A program made the translations under genes and the position numbers. Positions 10,363 through 19,563 of a DNA stretch of 64,000 nucleotides are shown here, in pieces. The notes beneath the pieces were generated by a model. The model was not told the DNA's origin. It searched no databases and saw nothing but the letters and a program-made list of their open reading frames with translations. Position 1 is the first letter of the stretch. Each line of letters starts with the position of its first letter. The DNA is from Porphyra umbilicalis (Eukaryota > Rhodophyta > Bangiophyceae > Bangiales > Bangiaceae), in contig KV918835.1 in NCBI GenBank assembly GCA_002049455.2, positions 124,001 through 188,000 of the forward strand, in the 5' to 3' direction.

Positions 10363-11516
10363 TTGCTAACCTCCAAAAAATGGCGGTTGCAGAGAGAAGG
10401 CAGGCAGAGCCGACGACACAGCATAGAAATGCAGTCGGATTGGCTGTTCGACAAGGCACGATCGTACTATGGGCTGAGAGTTGCCGCCAGTAATCTTGCA
10501 AGCCAATCAACGTGTCTTGCGGGGGTCACGCAGAGCCATTGCAACCCACAATGAGATTTCCTGAGATTTTTGGGCGGCTTGCTTGGGCCTGAAGAGGGCA
10601 TGGAGAGGGTTCTGAGCTAGACCTGTGATTTGTCATGAGATCAACAAACTTCTCCAGATTTCCCTGGCCTTTAGGACAGGGTGCTCTCAAAGTGTAGTGA
10701 TGCACACATTTACATAGATCAAGGGACTTGCTCTCCGTTTCAGAGGTGGCAGTCTGCATTCGTGTCCTCAGGGATCTGAGGGCGTGTCAGTGTTGGAAGG
10801 GTCGCGATGACGCTAAAAGCGAATGGAGTTACGTGGCTGAGAAGGACTGTCCTGCCACAGGGGTCACTGGGCCCGGACGGCGCCTGCCTCCGTGCCCCCT
10901 CTACCGCCCCGAGCTGCGCGCGGTGACCGCGCGCAGCGACTTCCGGGGCTTGACGCGTCCACGATGACCCGCGGGTGATCGTGCCTGCCCGCCGTTTTCT
11001 GTTGCGGCGGCGCGTCGGCGGTTGCTGACGCCATCAAGCGGCGCGGTTACAGGCGCCTCGTCGCGCGGCGATCAGTCCCACCGGCCCGCCCGTGCGCCGT
11101 GTCGGCCGCCCTGCGCGCCATGCGCAGGTGCGCTGCGCGGCGGAGTGACGGCCTCGCCCGTGGGCGCCGCGCGACGCCGGCGGGCCGCCGCCGCTGCGGT
11201 GGCGGAGGCGGCACCTCTTTCCCCGCCCGACGCCCCCCCCACCACGGCAACGTGGCTGTACGTGCCCCCGTGCGCGCTCGCGGCCATAGAGCCGGCCGGT
11301 GTCAATGCGTCGCCGAGCGCGCCACCGCCCTGAAGGTCAGGGTATTGCACGCACGTGCCTGGAATTCTTGAGATCCTGATGTGCGTTTCCAGCGCCCAGA
11401 GCTGCATGAGGAGACTGTGTAAGGAACTGACAAGATTCCTAGCGTTTCCATTGGTCCACGTACGCTGTTGAATGATTGCAACCAGACTGCAACCGCCATT
11501 TTTTGGAGGTCAGCAA
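10363..11516. mobile_element. Terminal-inverted-repeat element (MITE-like) holding an R1 copy
   Basis: Perfectly placed 30-bp inverted repeats lie at 10363-10392 and 11487-11516. They start TTGCTRACCTCCAAAAAATG and differ at one position. The flanking dinucleotide is TA on both sides (10361-10362 and 11517-11518), consistent with a TA target duplication. Inside is a complete R1 repeat (10660-11367). Without R1 the element would be about 450 bp and non-coding, the size of a MITE, so R1 probably inserted later. Superfamily is not certain: TA duplications are typical of Tc1/mariner elements, but the TIR sequence is not one I recognise. Confidence 0.65.
10660..11367 (+). repeat. R1 repeat, full copy (forward)
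   Basis: R1 is a family about 0.7 kb long defined here by comparison within the window. One end is TTCCCTGGCCTTNAGGACAG and the other, read inward, is TTCCAGGCACGTGCGTGCAA followed by a related CCCTG-CCTTCAGG block. The core is GC-rich with a GCC/GGC hairpin. No open frame is conserved across copies in a way that suggests coding. Other copies: 38081-38796, 39211-39926, 40341-41056, 62417-63122, and an interrupted one at 59750-61444. Confidence 0.8.
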
Positions 11517-11518
11517 TA

Positions 11519-13011
11519 ATAGCACCGTCTGGATCCTTCTCAATCGACATGAAGACGGGTCAACACTGGGCAGTTTCATGTTGGATCGGCTCTCACGACC
11601 CCTGCAGATAGGGTACGCCAAATTTGATTGGGAGGCTACTTTATCGAAGCGCACTCACAGAAGGTCGGTTGGATCTTCTGCGGGTATTCTGCAAATTGTG
11701 TCGCACTTGCAGTTTTCCAGGAAGTCTCCGGCACAGCGGCGTCTCTCAATTCTGTGCAACCAGCAACAGGACTTTGTGCGGGGCCGTACTATACAGTATA
11801 ATTGACGTGCCCCGAAGAGCAATCGCGTTGACTTTTGGACCTCCTGTTGTGCTTCCAATTCGATCTGTTGGACAAGAGGCGTCCACTGGATCGCGTGATC
11901 CGCGGCCGAGTCCGAGTGCGGCGTTGCAGGCGATGACAGTCGGTCACGGCCGCTGCTGAGAGCCCCTTTCCCCTTTGGCGACACGCATGTGGGCGTGGCA
12001 GCTGCACCTGCACGTGTGTGAATTGCAGCTCGTTGGCATTGATTGCGCTGGATGGGCAGGCGTGGCAGACGCCCGACCGCTCCCCCCCCCCTGACCCTCC
12101 CCCGAGAAGATGTTTTCTGCCATCAGCGACAGCGCGCCGCCTGGCGTGCGAGTGACACCCGCCAGCGGCCAGGGGTGCATCTCGACGGGGGGTGCGCGAC
12201 GGCGAGCAGCCCCCCAAAGATCTCGAGTGCAGGAGGGTCGGCCATTGGGAGCTCCCAAGCCCCGCCTGGGCCTCCCACGCCCTTGGTTGGGGGGGGAGGG
12301 GCGCGCTTTGTGGGCCCTCACGCGGGTGTCTGCGCCCCCGCGAGCTGGCCGGCCGTCTGACGCCCGCGCGGGGGGGGGGGCGTGCCCGCAGTGGCCGTGT
12401 GGAGGGGCGCCGGTGGTGCCGCCCGAATCACCCCTGCCCGACACCCCATCTGCGGCCGCTGGGCCGCCCCCGACGACCGACAGCAGCGCCGCGCCTGCCG
12501 ACGTTTGGCACCGCCCGCGGCCGCAACCCGGACAGCCGGCGGCGGCGGCAGCGCTCGCGCCCGTCGACCGTCACCCGTCCAGACTTGCCGGCGCCGCGTC
12601 AAGCCGCGTCGATCGCCACAATCGCAAGCCCAGACGGCACGGCCGTCCGGCTTCACACCCGTGTCGGGCGACCGAGGGGGGGCGAGCCGGCCCGACGGTG
12701 GGTTGCTTTCGGGGCCGCGGCTGTGTCGGTGGTTCCTGTGGGGCACATTGGTGCGCGGGCGGACGGGCGTCCTTGTCTCTCCTATTGTCAAGCCGGCTCT
12801 CGTTGCGGGTGCCGCCGACTTGCGGCGGCGGCGGCGGCGGTGACGGTGGCTGTGGCGGTGGCGGCGGCGGCGGCAGCGGCAGCGGCAGTAACAACAGTAG
12901 CGTGCGCTAATACGGTGACGGACACGACCGACGCAGACCCAAGTGTTCAACACACAGGAGACTCCCCCACAGCTGCGATTGCAGTCAAGACGTGGTGGTG
13001 ACACCAGCACC
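11519..13011. other. Upstream region of the SANT gene; simple repeats
   Basis: No supported gene. The first half is unremarkable; from about 12050 it becomes very GC-rich, ending in a GGC/GCG microsatellite-like run at about 12825-12895. Open frames here are Arg/Pro/Gly-rich on all strands. It likely includes the promoter and 5' UTR of the gene starting at 13012. Confidence 0.4.
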
Positions 13012-14094
13012 ATGGCGACCTATAGTGACGCTGCGGCCAAGGCGGCGCACACCCGCTCTTTTGCTATGATGGTGGGGGAGTGGCGCAAGGCGGCGCTCGC
13101 CGCTGGATTCACTCTGCACCGGGTTGTGGTTGCGGAGGGCGCGGACCCGGACGCTGTCAAGCCGACCCTGTGCATCCGCCCCATGGCGACGATTGGGGCG
13201 ATGGGGGACCCCCCCAGCTCAGACCTGTCGCCCAGCCACAAGCGCCTGCGCGGGCCAGACTGGGGCGGCGCCCCCGGCGCTGCTGGTGCAGACCTGACGA
13301 CACCCCCGTCCAACGGGCTGGCCGCCGTGGAGGAGCGCGAGCGCCAAGCGGCAGCGGCCGCGGCGGCCTACCTCCCCGACTCGGACGAGGATGCGGGCAT
13401 GCCGCCGGCCGACCTCGGTCTGACGACACCCAGCATGGGGGGCTCGGCGGCGGGGGAAGCGGCGGGCACGCCCGCCACGGGCGGGACGGACGCGTCGGGC
13501 GGTTCGGTCGGCAGCAAGCGCCCCAAGGGCCGCGGCAGCCGCTCGGGCGCGCCCAAGCGCAGCCACTGGTCGGATGAGGACCACAACAAGCTCGAGGCGG
13601 GCCTCCGTAAGTACGGGTGGGGCAAGTTTGGCGTCATCCGCACCGAGTTTGGGTTGACCTCCCGCCTCGCCGCGTCGATTGAGCGCTACGCGTACCGCGT
13701 CAAGAAGCAGCAGCCCGACTCGTCCCTCGCGCAGACGTGGCACGACTCGCATGGGAAGCGGATGCGCAACATGGAGAATGATGGGGCGCCCAAGTTTTCC
13801 TACCTCCCGGATGGCTTCAAGCCCCTCGGCGCGGGCAAGCGCAAGGAGGCGACGGCCACGTACATTGCCGCGGCGGAAAAGGCCGGCACGCTCATCCCAG
13901 CGCAGATCATTCCGGTGGACGGCATCCTGCCGCCGTCGCCGCCGTCTGCGTCGGGGGCGGGCGCGGCGGCGGGCGCCACGACGGGGGGGCACCGCCGCCG
14001 CAACCGCCGGTCGGCGCCCCTGTGGCTCCCGCGGGGGACGCTGCGCCAGCGGCGGCTGTGGGGGTACCGGCGGCCGTGGGCACGGCCGCTCTGA
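13012..14094 (+). CDS. SANT/Myb-like domain protein (C-terminal frame uncertain)
   Basis: Starts at an ATG in the context CACC-ATG-GCG, the same as other host genes here. Residues about 185-240 form a single SANT/Myb-type helix bundle: SHWSDEDHNKLEAGLRKYGW, then GKFGVIRTEFGLTSRLAASI and YAYRVKK. The Trp spacing resembles Myb repeats, so a chromatin or DNA-binding nuclear role is likely. Before it lies a low-complexity Ala/Gly/Pro region with acidic SDEDAG and a basic KRPKGRGSRSG stretch that could be a nuclear localisation signal. After a 7-G run (13983-13989) the frame turns into an Arg-rich tail ending at 14094. A frame offset by one from that run continues the Ala/Pro/Gly style to a stop at 14327, so the true end may be 14327. 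Whether that is sequence error or slippage is unknown. Confidence 0.65.
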   Translation: MATYSDAAAKAAHTRSFAMMVGEWRKAALAAGFTLHRVVVAEGADPDAVKPTLCIRPMATIGAMGDPPSSDLSPSHKRLRGPDWGGAPGAAGADLTTPPSNGLAAVEERERQAAAAAAAYLPDSDEDAGMPPADLGLTTPSMGGSAAGEAAGTPATGGTDASGGSVGSKRPKGRGSRSGAPKRSHWSDEDHNKLEAGLRKYGWGKFGVIRTEFGLTSRLAASIERYAYRVKKQQPDSSLAQTWHDSHGKRMRNMENDGAPKFSYLPDGFKPLGAGKRKEATATYIAAAEKAGTLIPAQIIPVDGILPPSPPSASGAGAAAGATTGGHRRRNRRSAPLWLPRGTLRQRRLWGYRRPWARPL

Positions 14095-14327
14095 CGGCCG
14101 CCGCGCCTGTGGCGGCCGCCCAGGCGGGGGCCGCCCCCGGCGGCGTGCCGGTCGCTCTTCCCTTGGCGGCGCCCGCGGCGCTCGGCATGCCGGGGCAGCC
14201 CGTGGGGGCTCCGGTACTTTTGGCGCCGCCCGAGCCGGGGCGACCGCCGCTGGCAACGCCAGCGGCCGCGGCAGGAGCAGGAGCAGCTGTGACGAACGGG
14301 GCGGCGACGCCTGTCAACCACTCGTAG

Positions 14328-14975
14328 GGACGATGGTGGGGGGGAAAGCAGGCGGTTGACAAGTCGCAGAGTGCGATCGAGTGACGCGGTACGGCGTGGT
14401 GGTGGAGAGGATCGATGGAGGAACGCCGCCAAGGTGGTCGTGGAGGCTTCATCCGGGGGCGGCGGCCTCGAGGCGGATGCTGAAAATCACGTGATGGTAC
14501 ACTTCGGGTCGGGGAGGTCCCATGTCGGTTGGTTGTTGAGTTTACGACTGAGTGTCGAGCAGAGTGCGTATGCATTTGAGTGATGTGTGATCGTCTTGTC
14601 TTGTTGTTGACTGTGTAGAGCGCGTGGCTGCCACACGATGGGGGCCGAGTCTCCCTCGCTTTGGTGAAAGTGCACGCAAAAACGCTTGCGTCTAATTGAC
14701 ACCCGCACCCAAGCCGCCGTCGGCGCCGCCAATGGACAAGCCCTCCCGGCGATGGTCTGAGGCGTGGACTCAGACCGGAAACGAGCACCCCTGGTCGAGC
14801 CCGACACAGCACATCCCACCCAAGCCGTCCTCCCCCCACTGAATCGCTGTGGCTGAGGTAGCGGGGTCAGGCAGCCGCCCGTCGGTGCACCCCGCATCAA
14901 CACCGTGGCCTCCACCCCCCCACCACTGATCGTGCCTGACGACGAGCTCGGCAATGCCCCCAGCAGCCCCGTCAT
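14328..14975. other. Convergent intergenic region
   Basis: About 650 bp between the 3' ends of the SANT gene and the LYR gene. No gene or repeat recognised; it should hold two 3' UTRs and polyadenylation signals. Confidence 0.4.
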
Positions 14976-15538
14976 TCAACCAGCAGGTGCAGCAGGGGGT
15001 GCGCCGCCGGCTGCCGCGCCGCCACCCACCCCCCCCGCGCGCCGAGCCGCCTTCAGCGTCCCGGCGGACGCGGCGCCGTCAAACAGCTTGGTCAGCGCCG
15101 CCGCCCGCTTCAGCGCGCCCAACTCGTGGAGGCCGTCATAGTAGCGACGGCGAGCAACGCCCGGGTCGGCCTCACGCCTGTGACGGGCCACGTCGGCAGG
15201 ACGCATAGACCGCGTGCAGGGAAGAAGCCGAAGCAAGGAGAGCCCGCGTTGGACAAACAGCACAGGGGGAGCAGCAGGTCAGCCGCTGGCCGGTAAAGCA
15301 TCGAACCATAACAAGAGAAAAAAGTGCAGAGAAAGGTACACAGCCCATCAAACGCAAACCGACATGCGCCACAAAACAAAAGGAGAGGGCGACCGGCAGC
15401 GTACAAGGCCGTGCGGTAGGCGCCGAGCGTCTCCAACGGCGGCGGCGGCGAAGGCAACCGCGCCCGCGCACGGAGCAGCGCCCGGTACAGCTGCCGCAAG
15501 TCCACCCGCTTGATGGGCGACGGGGGAGGGGGGGCCAT
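14976..15538 (-). CDS. LYR-motif (Complex1_LYR family) protein, spliced
   Basis: Small mitochondrial-type LYR protein, 111 aa. Exon 1 is 15405-15538 (minus) and starts at an ATG in GGCC-ATG-GCC context. The intron is 15178-15404 (227 bp, donor GTACGC, acceptor GTCACAG, phase 2), and exon 2 is 14976-15177 ending TGA. The LYR motif is at residues 17-19 in LRQLYRALLRARARLP. Across the splice the protein reads AYRTAL then READPGVARRRYYDGLHEL, matching the family's second helix and its basic third-helix pattern. LYR proteins help assemble respiratory complexes or Fe-S proteins by binding acyl-ACP/ISCU complexes; which one this is cannot be told. The Ala/Gly/Pro tail (last about 30 residues) is low complexity. 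It is transcribed divergently from the PEMT gene, 382 bp away. Confidence 0.75.
15178..15404 (-). other. Intron of LYR-motif gene
   Basis: 227-bp GT-AG intron read on the minus strand, with T-rich stretches like the other introns here. Splicing joins helix 1 and helix 2 of the LYR fold in phase 2. Confidence 0.7.
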
Positions 15539-15920
15539 GGCGCCGCACCGTCGGCGGGCGGCCAGGCGGCCGCGGCGAGCGGCGGTGTGCCGCCAACGGC
15601 GTGCACGACAGAGCCGACGCACCGCGCATGCGACAACTCCTCAGGTATCAGGAATGCCCACGACAAGTATTCTATTACCTTTCAATTGTCCCTCTTAATC
15701 CGCCTATTAGGCTCATGACAGTGCCGCCGCTGCAGCGATGCTCCTGGCTCTTGATCGTGCCCATTGCCGCGGCCTGCCACCCTCCCCGCCACCGTCAGCG
15801 TGCCACTGCGACCGCCATCCACGTCGGCCACGCCGCCCCCCCCCCCCCCCCCCCCCCCTCCCAGCCCTCCTTTCCAAAGTGCTGCCGCGCAGCGCTCTTG
15901 CACTTTTTTTTCCCCCCACC
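15539..15920. promoter_or_regulatory. Divergent promoter region with a 23-C run
   Basis: This 382-bp interval separates the divergent LYR (minus) and PEMT (plus) start codons, so it must contain both promoters. It includes an uninterrupted run of 23 C at 15836-15858 and a T-run followed by C-run just before the PEMT ATG. I can identify no TATA box. Poly-C of this length could form unusual structure or simply be replication slippage. Confidence 0.5.
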
Positions 15921-17395
15921 ATGGCGCGCGCCGCCCCCCCCCCCCCCTCGCCCGCGGAGCTCTTCGCCGCCGCCCGCGGCGCGCTCGCCCCCGCCGCCAC
16001 CCGCCTCTCCTCCGCCGCCGCCGCCGCCACGGCCGCCGCCGCCACCGCCGGCGACGCGGTGCGGGCCGGGGTGGCCCCCCACCTGTCGGCGGCCGCCGCC
16101 GCCGCCACGGCGGCGCTCCCCCCCGACGCGGCCGCCGCCGTGCGCGGCGGCGCCGCCGCCGCGGCCGCCACGGCCCGCCGCCTCGCCACGTCTGGCCCGC
16201 CGCCGTCGGCGGCGCGCGCCCTCGACGGGGTGGCCCTCCCCCTGTCGGCCGCCCTGTCGGCCGTCCCCGCCGTCGTTGACGGCGCCCGCGGGGCGGGCGT
16301 CGACGTGACGGGCGCCGCCTTTGCGCGCGCCGCCGTGGCCATTGCGGCGGCGCCGCTCATTTGGAATGCGGCGGCGCGCGTTGAGTTTGGGACGCGCGCG
16401 TTGAGCCGCGTGTTTGGGCGCCGGGGGGGGTGCTGGGTGCTCGCCGCGTGGATTTTTGGGTTTAGCCTCTACCGCGACGCGCTGTTTGTCGGCGCGATGC
16501 GGGAGGGGGCGGGCTGGGGGGCGGCCGCCACGGGGGGGGGGGGTGGCTCGTCGACGTGGTCGTGGGGCTACGGGGGTGGGAGGGCGTGCTGGGGGGGATC
16601 GGCGGCCTCCTCGTCGGCAGCAGCATGTGGCGGCTGGGCGTGACGGGCACGTACCTGGGCGACTACTTTGGTATTTTGGTGCGTTGGGAGTGCCGCCGGT
16701 GGGGTGTGAGGTCGACCGTGTGGCACCGCGGCGGCTGCGGGGGGGGCGTGCGCCGTGTGCTGCGCCGTGCTTTGGCGTGCCTCTGGGGGACCTACTAACG
16801 TGCGTCGTCCGTTGTTGGCGGGGACCCTCTGCCCCTCGTGGACGTGCCCGTTCGCGTGCACCGTCCTTGGCCTTTTCGCTTGCGGTGGTGTTTTTTTTTT
16901 CACAGATGCCCGCCCGCGTCACTGGCTTCCCCTTTTCGTGGACGTCCGCGCCCATGTACGACGGCTCCACGCTGCTCTTCTTGGCCAAGGCGATTGCAGA
17001 GGGCTCCCCGGTGGGGCTCGTCCTGACCGCCTGGGTGTACATTGTCTACGCGCTGGCGCGCGCGTGGGAGGAGTACGTTGAGTACCGGGTCTTTGGTGCC
17101 GTCCCGTCACGTGTGTGTGGGAGCCCGTTGGTCGGGGTGAGTGCATGTGCCGGCGTGGTGGGTGATGGTTGACCGTCACCCGCAACTCCGGGCGGCGCGC
17201 GTCGGTGGGTGGCGGCCATGACTGCGGTTCCTAACGTGCCCGTTGTGTTTGGTTGTCCACGCGTCCATTTTGTCTTTTTTTTATGTGTGGCGTGTTTCCT
17301 TTGTCACCCCGTGCAGCCCCTTCACCGCCTACATTTACGAGAGGGCAGCGGCAGAGGCCGCCGCGGGTACAACGCCCGCCAAGAAGCGCCAGTAG
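15921..17395 (+). CDS. Phosphatidylethanolamine N-methyltransferase (PEMT/OPI3-like), spliced
   Basis: Membrane enzyme of the ER that methylates phosphatidylethanolamine derivatives with S-adenosylmethionine to make phosphatidylcholine. Exons: 15921-16678, 16906-17072, 17317-17395. Hallmarks in order are PLIWNAAARVEFGTRALSR, LGVTGTYLGDYFGIL (the FLGDYFGIL box), RVTGFPFSWTSAPMYDGSTL (the FPFN-NPMY-GS box), a hydrophobic helix, and WEDPFTAYIYERAA at the end, closely matching the animal PEMT C-terminus. The first about 125 residues are an Ala-rich extension not usual in the family; the start may lie later or this may be a targeting region. Within exon 1 the frame changes at a 12-G run (16532-16543): upstream and downstream parts both match PEMT, so a single consensus error is likely. 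Introns are 227 bp (phase 0) and 244 bp (phase 2). Confidence 0.85.
16679..16905 (+). other. Intron 1 of PEMT-like gene
   Basis: 227 bp, donor GTGCGT, acceptor preceded by a run of 10 or more T and then CACAG. It separates the GDYFGIL box from the ARVTGFPF box at a phase-0 junction. Confidence 0.8.
17073..17316 (+). other. Intron 2 of PEMT-like gene
   Basis: 244 bp, phase 2, donor GTACGT, acceptor CGTGCAG. Splicing gives WED-PFTAYIYE, matching the conserved PFT-IY motif of PEMT. Confidence 0.8.
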
Positions 17396-18051
17396 GCGCC
17401 CAAAGGTCGCCTGTCGCCAAGTCCCTGCCGTGTTCAGTTGCAACAGTTGTTTCTGGTCAATGCATTCGCTCTTTCTTAAACGTTCGGCACGGCAGCAGGT
17501 CTGATGCCCTTGCGTGTGTGCGGGCGCACAGCGCACGAGCGCAGGAGACGTCGTCGTGCGGTGGTGGGGGGGTGACCCATGCGGGGGACACGGTTTGGCA
17601 ATCGCAGCTGCCGCCATCTCCGCTGCAGTGAAGGCAACTTGTGCTTTGATGGGGTTGCCTTTGCAGCGCTGGTAGAGTCCGGATGGGCACCCGCCTCCTG
17701 GTGCCGCTCACGGTGCCGCGCGAGCAACATGCTGGGCGCAGCGGCCGCCGCACCGGCTCCCTATCGCCGGTGCGAGCGTATGGCAGTGGGGGTGGGGCGT
17801 GGGTGGACGGCCGACACGGCGACGCGTAGACGTCCCGTCTGCGGGGCGCCACAGTCACCCGCGGCCGTGGAGATTGGCCCCTATCATGCGAGCCGACGCT
17901 GGTGTGCAGTAGTGTCAGTGGTGTTCTCCTTTCTTTCCGTGTGCTCGACACAAACCAACGCGGAGTCCGCCACCTTCGCCTGCCCTTCCATCGGCTCATG
18001 CCGACGCCGTCGGGTGAAACCCGCTTACCCGCCCTCCCCCCCGCCCTGCCT
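17396..18051. other. Convergent intergenic region
   Basis: About 650 bp between the 3' ends of PEMT (plus) and the desaturase (minus). Nothing recognised beyond short shadow frames. Confidence 0.4.
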
Positions 18052-19563
18052 TCACGCCTCTACCGACGTCGCATTCACCGCGCCCAAAAACCGAAAGTGC
18101 GCCGCCACCGCCGCCCAATATGACCCAAACGGCGCGTAGGGGAGCCTGTGGTCGGCACAAAACGCTTCAAGCACCCCCTGCAGCGCGTCAAAGCGGCTCG
18201 GGTGCACGCTCGGCAGCAGGTGGTGGAGCACCTGCGCGTTGAGGCCGCCGCTAATGACGCGTGCAGCGGCCGACGACGGGCACCAGTCGACGGTCGACAG
18301 GATTTGGTGGGCGATCCACGAGTTGGCCGGGTTGGCGTCTGCGTACGCGGCCGACCCGTGCTCGACGGCCGTTGCGGGGCCGGTCAGGTGGTTGACCTGC
18401 GTGATGAGGTAAAAGTGGATGCCGTGCAGCGCGTGCGGCAGCACGACGAGAGTGCCGCCCCACCCCCACCCGTGGACGGCCACCTGTCGGGCGGCGAGGG
18501 CAAAGAAAAAGACGAGCTGCGCCGCCAACCCGAGGCGCGTCGCCGACGGCAGGCCGCCACTGATGGGTGGCGCCGCGAGGCCCGCCGCCCCCACCACCTT
18601 TTCCCCCATGTACGTGCCACGCAGCAGCACCTCGGCGCCGCGCACGTACGATGGGTCGAGGGAGGCCATGGGCAACACGGCCGGCAACGAAACCCACCAC
18701 GACGGGTGGTAGGACTGCTCGCGGCGCACGCGCCAGCCAAGGGGTGTCCAATACTTCTTGTCAAAGTGGTGCATGTCTGGGTCGTCGACCGTGTTGGTCG
18801 ACCCGTGGTGGCCCTCCACGTGCTGCCGCACCCACACCGCCGGCATGCAGTGCCAGCCACCAAACGCCGCGGCGGCAGCGCTATTGAGCGCGTGCGACGG
18901 AAACAGCGAGTGGTGCGTCGCGTCGTGCAGCGTCACCGCGTTGAACCAGTAGTAGAGGGCGGCGAGAGGGAGGATGCTCGCTGCAGAGCCGGCGAGCCAC
19001 GCCCGCATGGACACGAGAAACGCGATAAAGAGGGCGGCCATGAGCGCCTGCTGGCCGGGCGTGGCCTTCCACGCTGACCGCGGCAACAGGGGGGGGGTGG
19101 CGGCGACGGCGGCGGGGGTGGCGCCGCCTCGCTTGGCGGGCACCGCCGTTTCCACTGCCTTGCCGTCAATGTCGGCGTCAACGACACCCGCCTCTGGCGG
19201 TTGCCCCCGGAGTACCGGCGCCAGCCGCCGCCGCAAGTCGAGAAAGAGCGGGTCGGTGACGACCAGCTCCCCCTCTCCCCCAGCCGCATGTTCCGCCCAG
19301 TTAAACTTGCACCGCTGGCCCGGCGGTACCGCTGCAAGCGTCGCCACCGCGTCAGGGTGGTCGTCGGGCACGCGGTATCGGCGTAGCAGCCGCCACACGT
19401 CGATAGCGACCATGGCATGGTAGGAGAAAAATTGGTCCGTGCAATCCGTGCCGGCGGCGGCGGGGATGACCCAGGCAGGGCCGGGGTGGTCGAGTGTCGA
19501 CAGGTCATACACGCCGCCGGCAATGATCCACAGCGGGCGGGGGGGGGAAGCCGCCGCGCCCAT
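18052..19563 (-). CDS. Cytochrome b5-fusion front-end fatty acid desaturase
   Basis: Membrane di-iron desaturase, 503 aa, single exon, no frame problem. The N-terminal cytochrome b5-like domain (about residues 8-65) has haem ligands His26 (in LDHPGPAW) and His49 (SYH), 23 residues apart. The second Gly of the usual HPGG is replaced by Pro. The desaturase domain has the three His boxes of front-end enzymes: HDATHH at 213-218, HVEGHH at 248-253 and QVLHH at 444-448, whose Gln marks front-end (delta-4/5/6/8) desaturases and related sphingolipid desaturases. Hydrophobic helices lie between. It would introduce a double bond into an acyl chain in the ER, taking electrons through its own b5 domain; regioselectivity cannot be read. 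The N-terminus MGAAAS is a possible N-myristoylation motif. It is convergent with PEMT, another membrane-lipid enzyme. Confidence 0.88.
   Translation of the reverse strand: MGAAASPPRPLWIIAGGVYDLSTLDHPGPAWVIPAAAGTDCTDQFFSYHAMVAIDVWRLLRRYRVPDDHPDAVATLAAVPPGQRCKFNWAEHAAGGEGELVVTDPLFLDLRRRLAPVLRGQPPEAGVVDADIDGKAVETAVPAKRGGATPAAVAATPPLLPRSAWKATPGQQALMAALFIAFLVSMRAWLAGSAASILPLAALYYWFNAVTLHDATHHSLFPSHALNSAAAAAFGGWHCMPAVWVRQHVEGHHGSTNTVDDPDMHHFDKKYWTPLGWRVRREQSYHPSWWVSLPAVLPMASLDPSYVRGAEVLLRGTYMGEKVVGAAGLAAPPISGGLPSATRLGLAAQLVFFFALAARQVAVHGWGWGGTLVVLPHALHGIHFYLITQVNHLTGPATAVEHGSAAYADANPANSWIAHQILSTVDWCPSSAAARVISGGLNAQVLHHLLPSVHPSRFDALQGVLEAFCADHRLPYAPFGSYWAAVAAHFRFLGAVNATSVEA

Noticed and set aside
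10840-11000. Pol III A-box and B-box in R1 (tRNA-derived SINE)
   Set aside because: TGGCTGAGAAGG and a GGTTCGA-like block exist in some copies, but they are over 100 bp apart and the B-box is not conserved in all copies.
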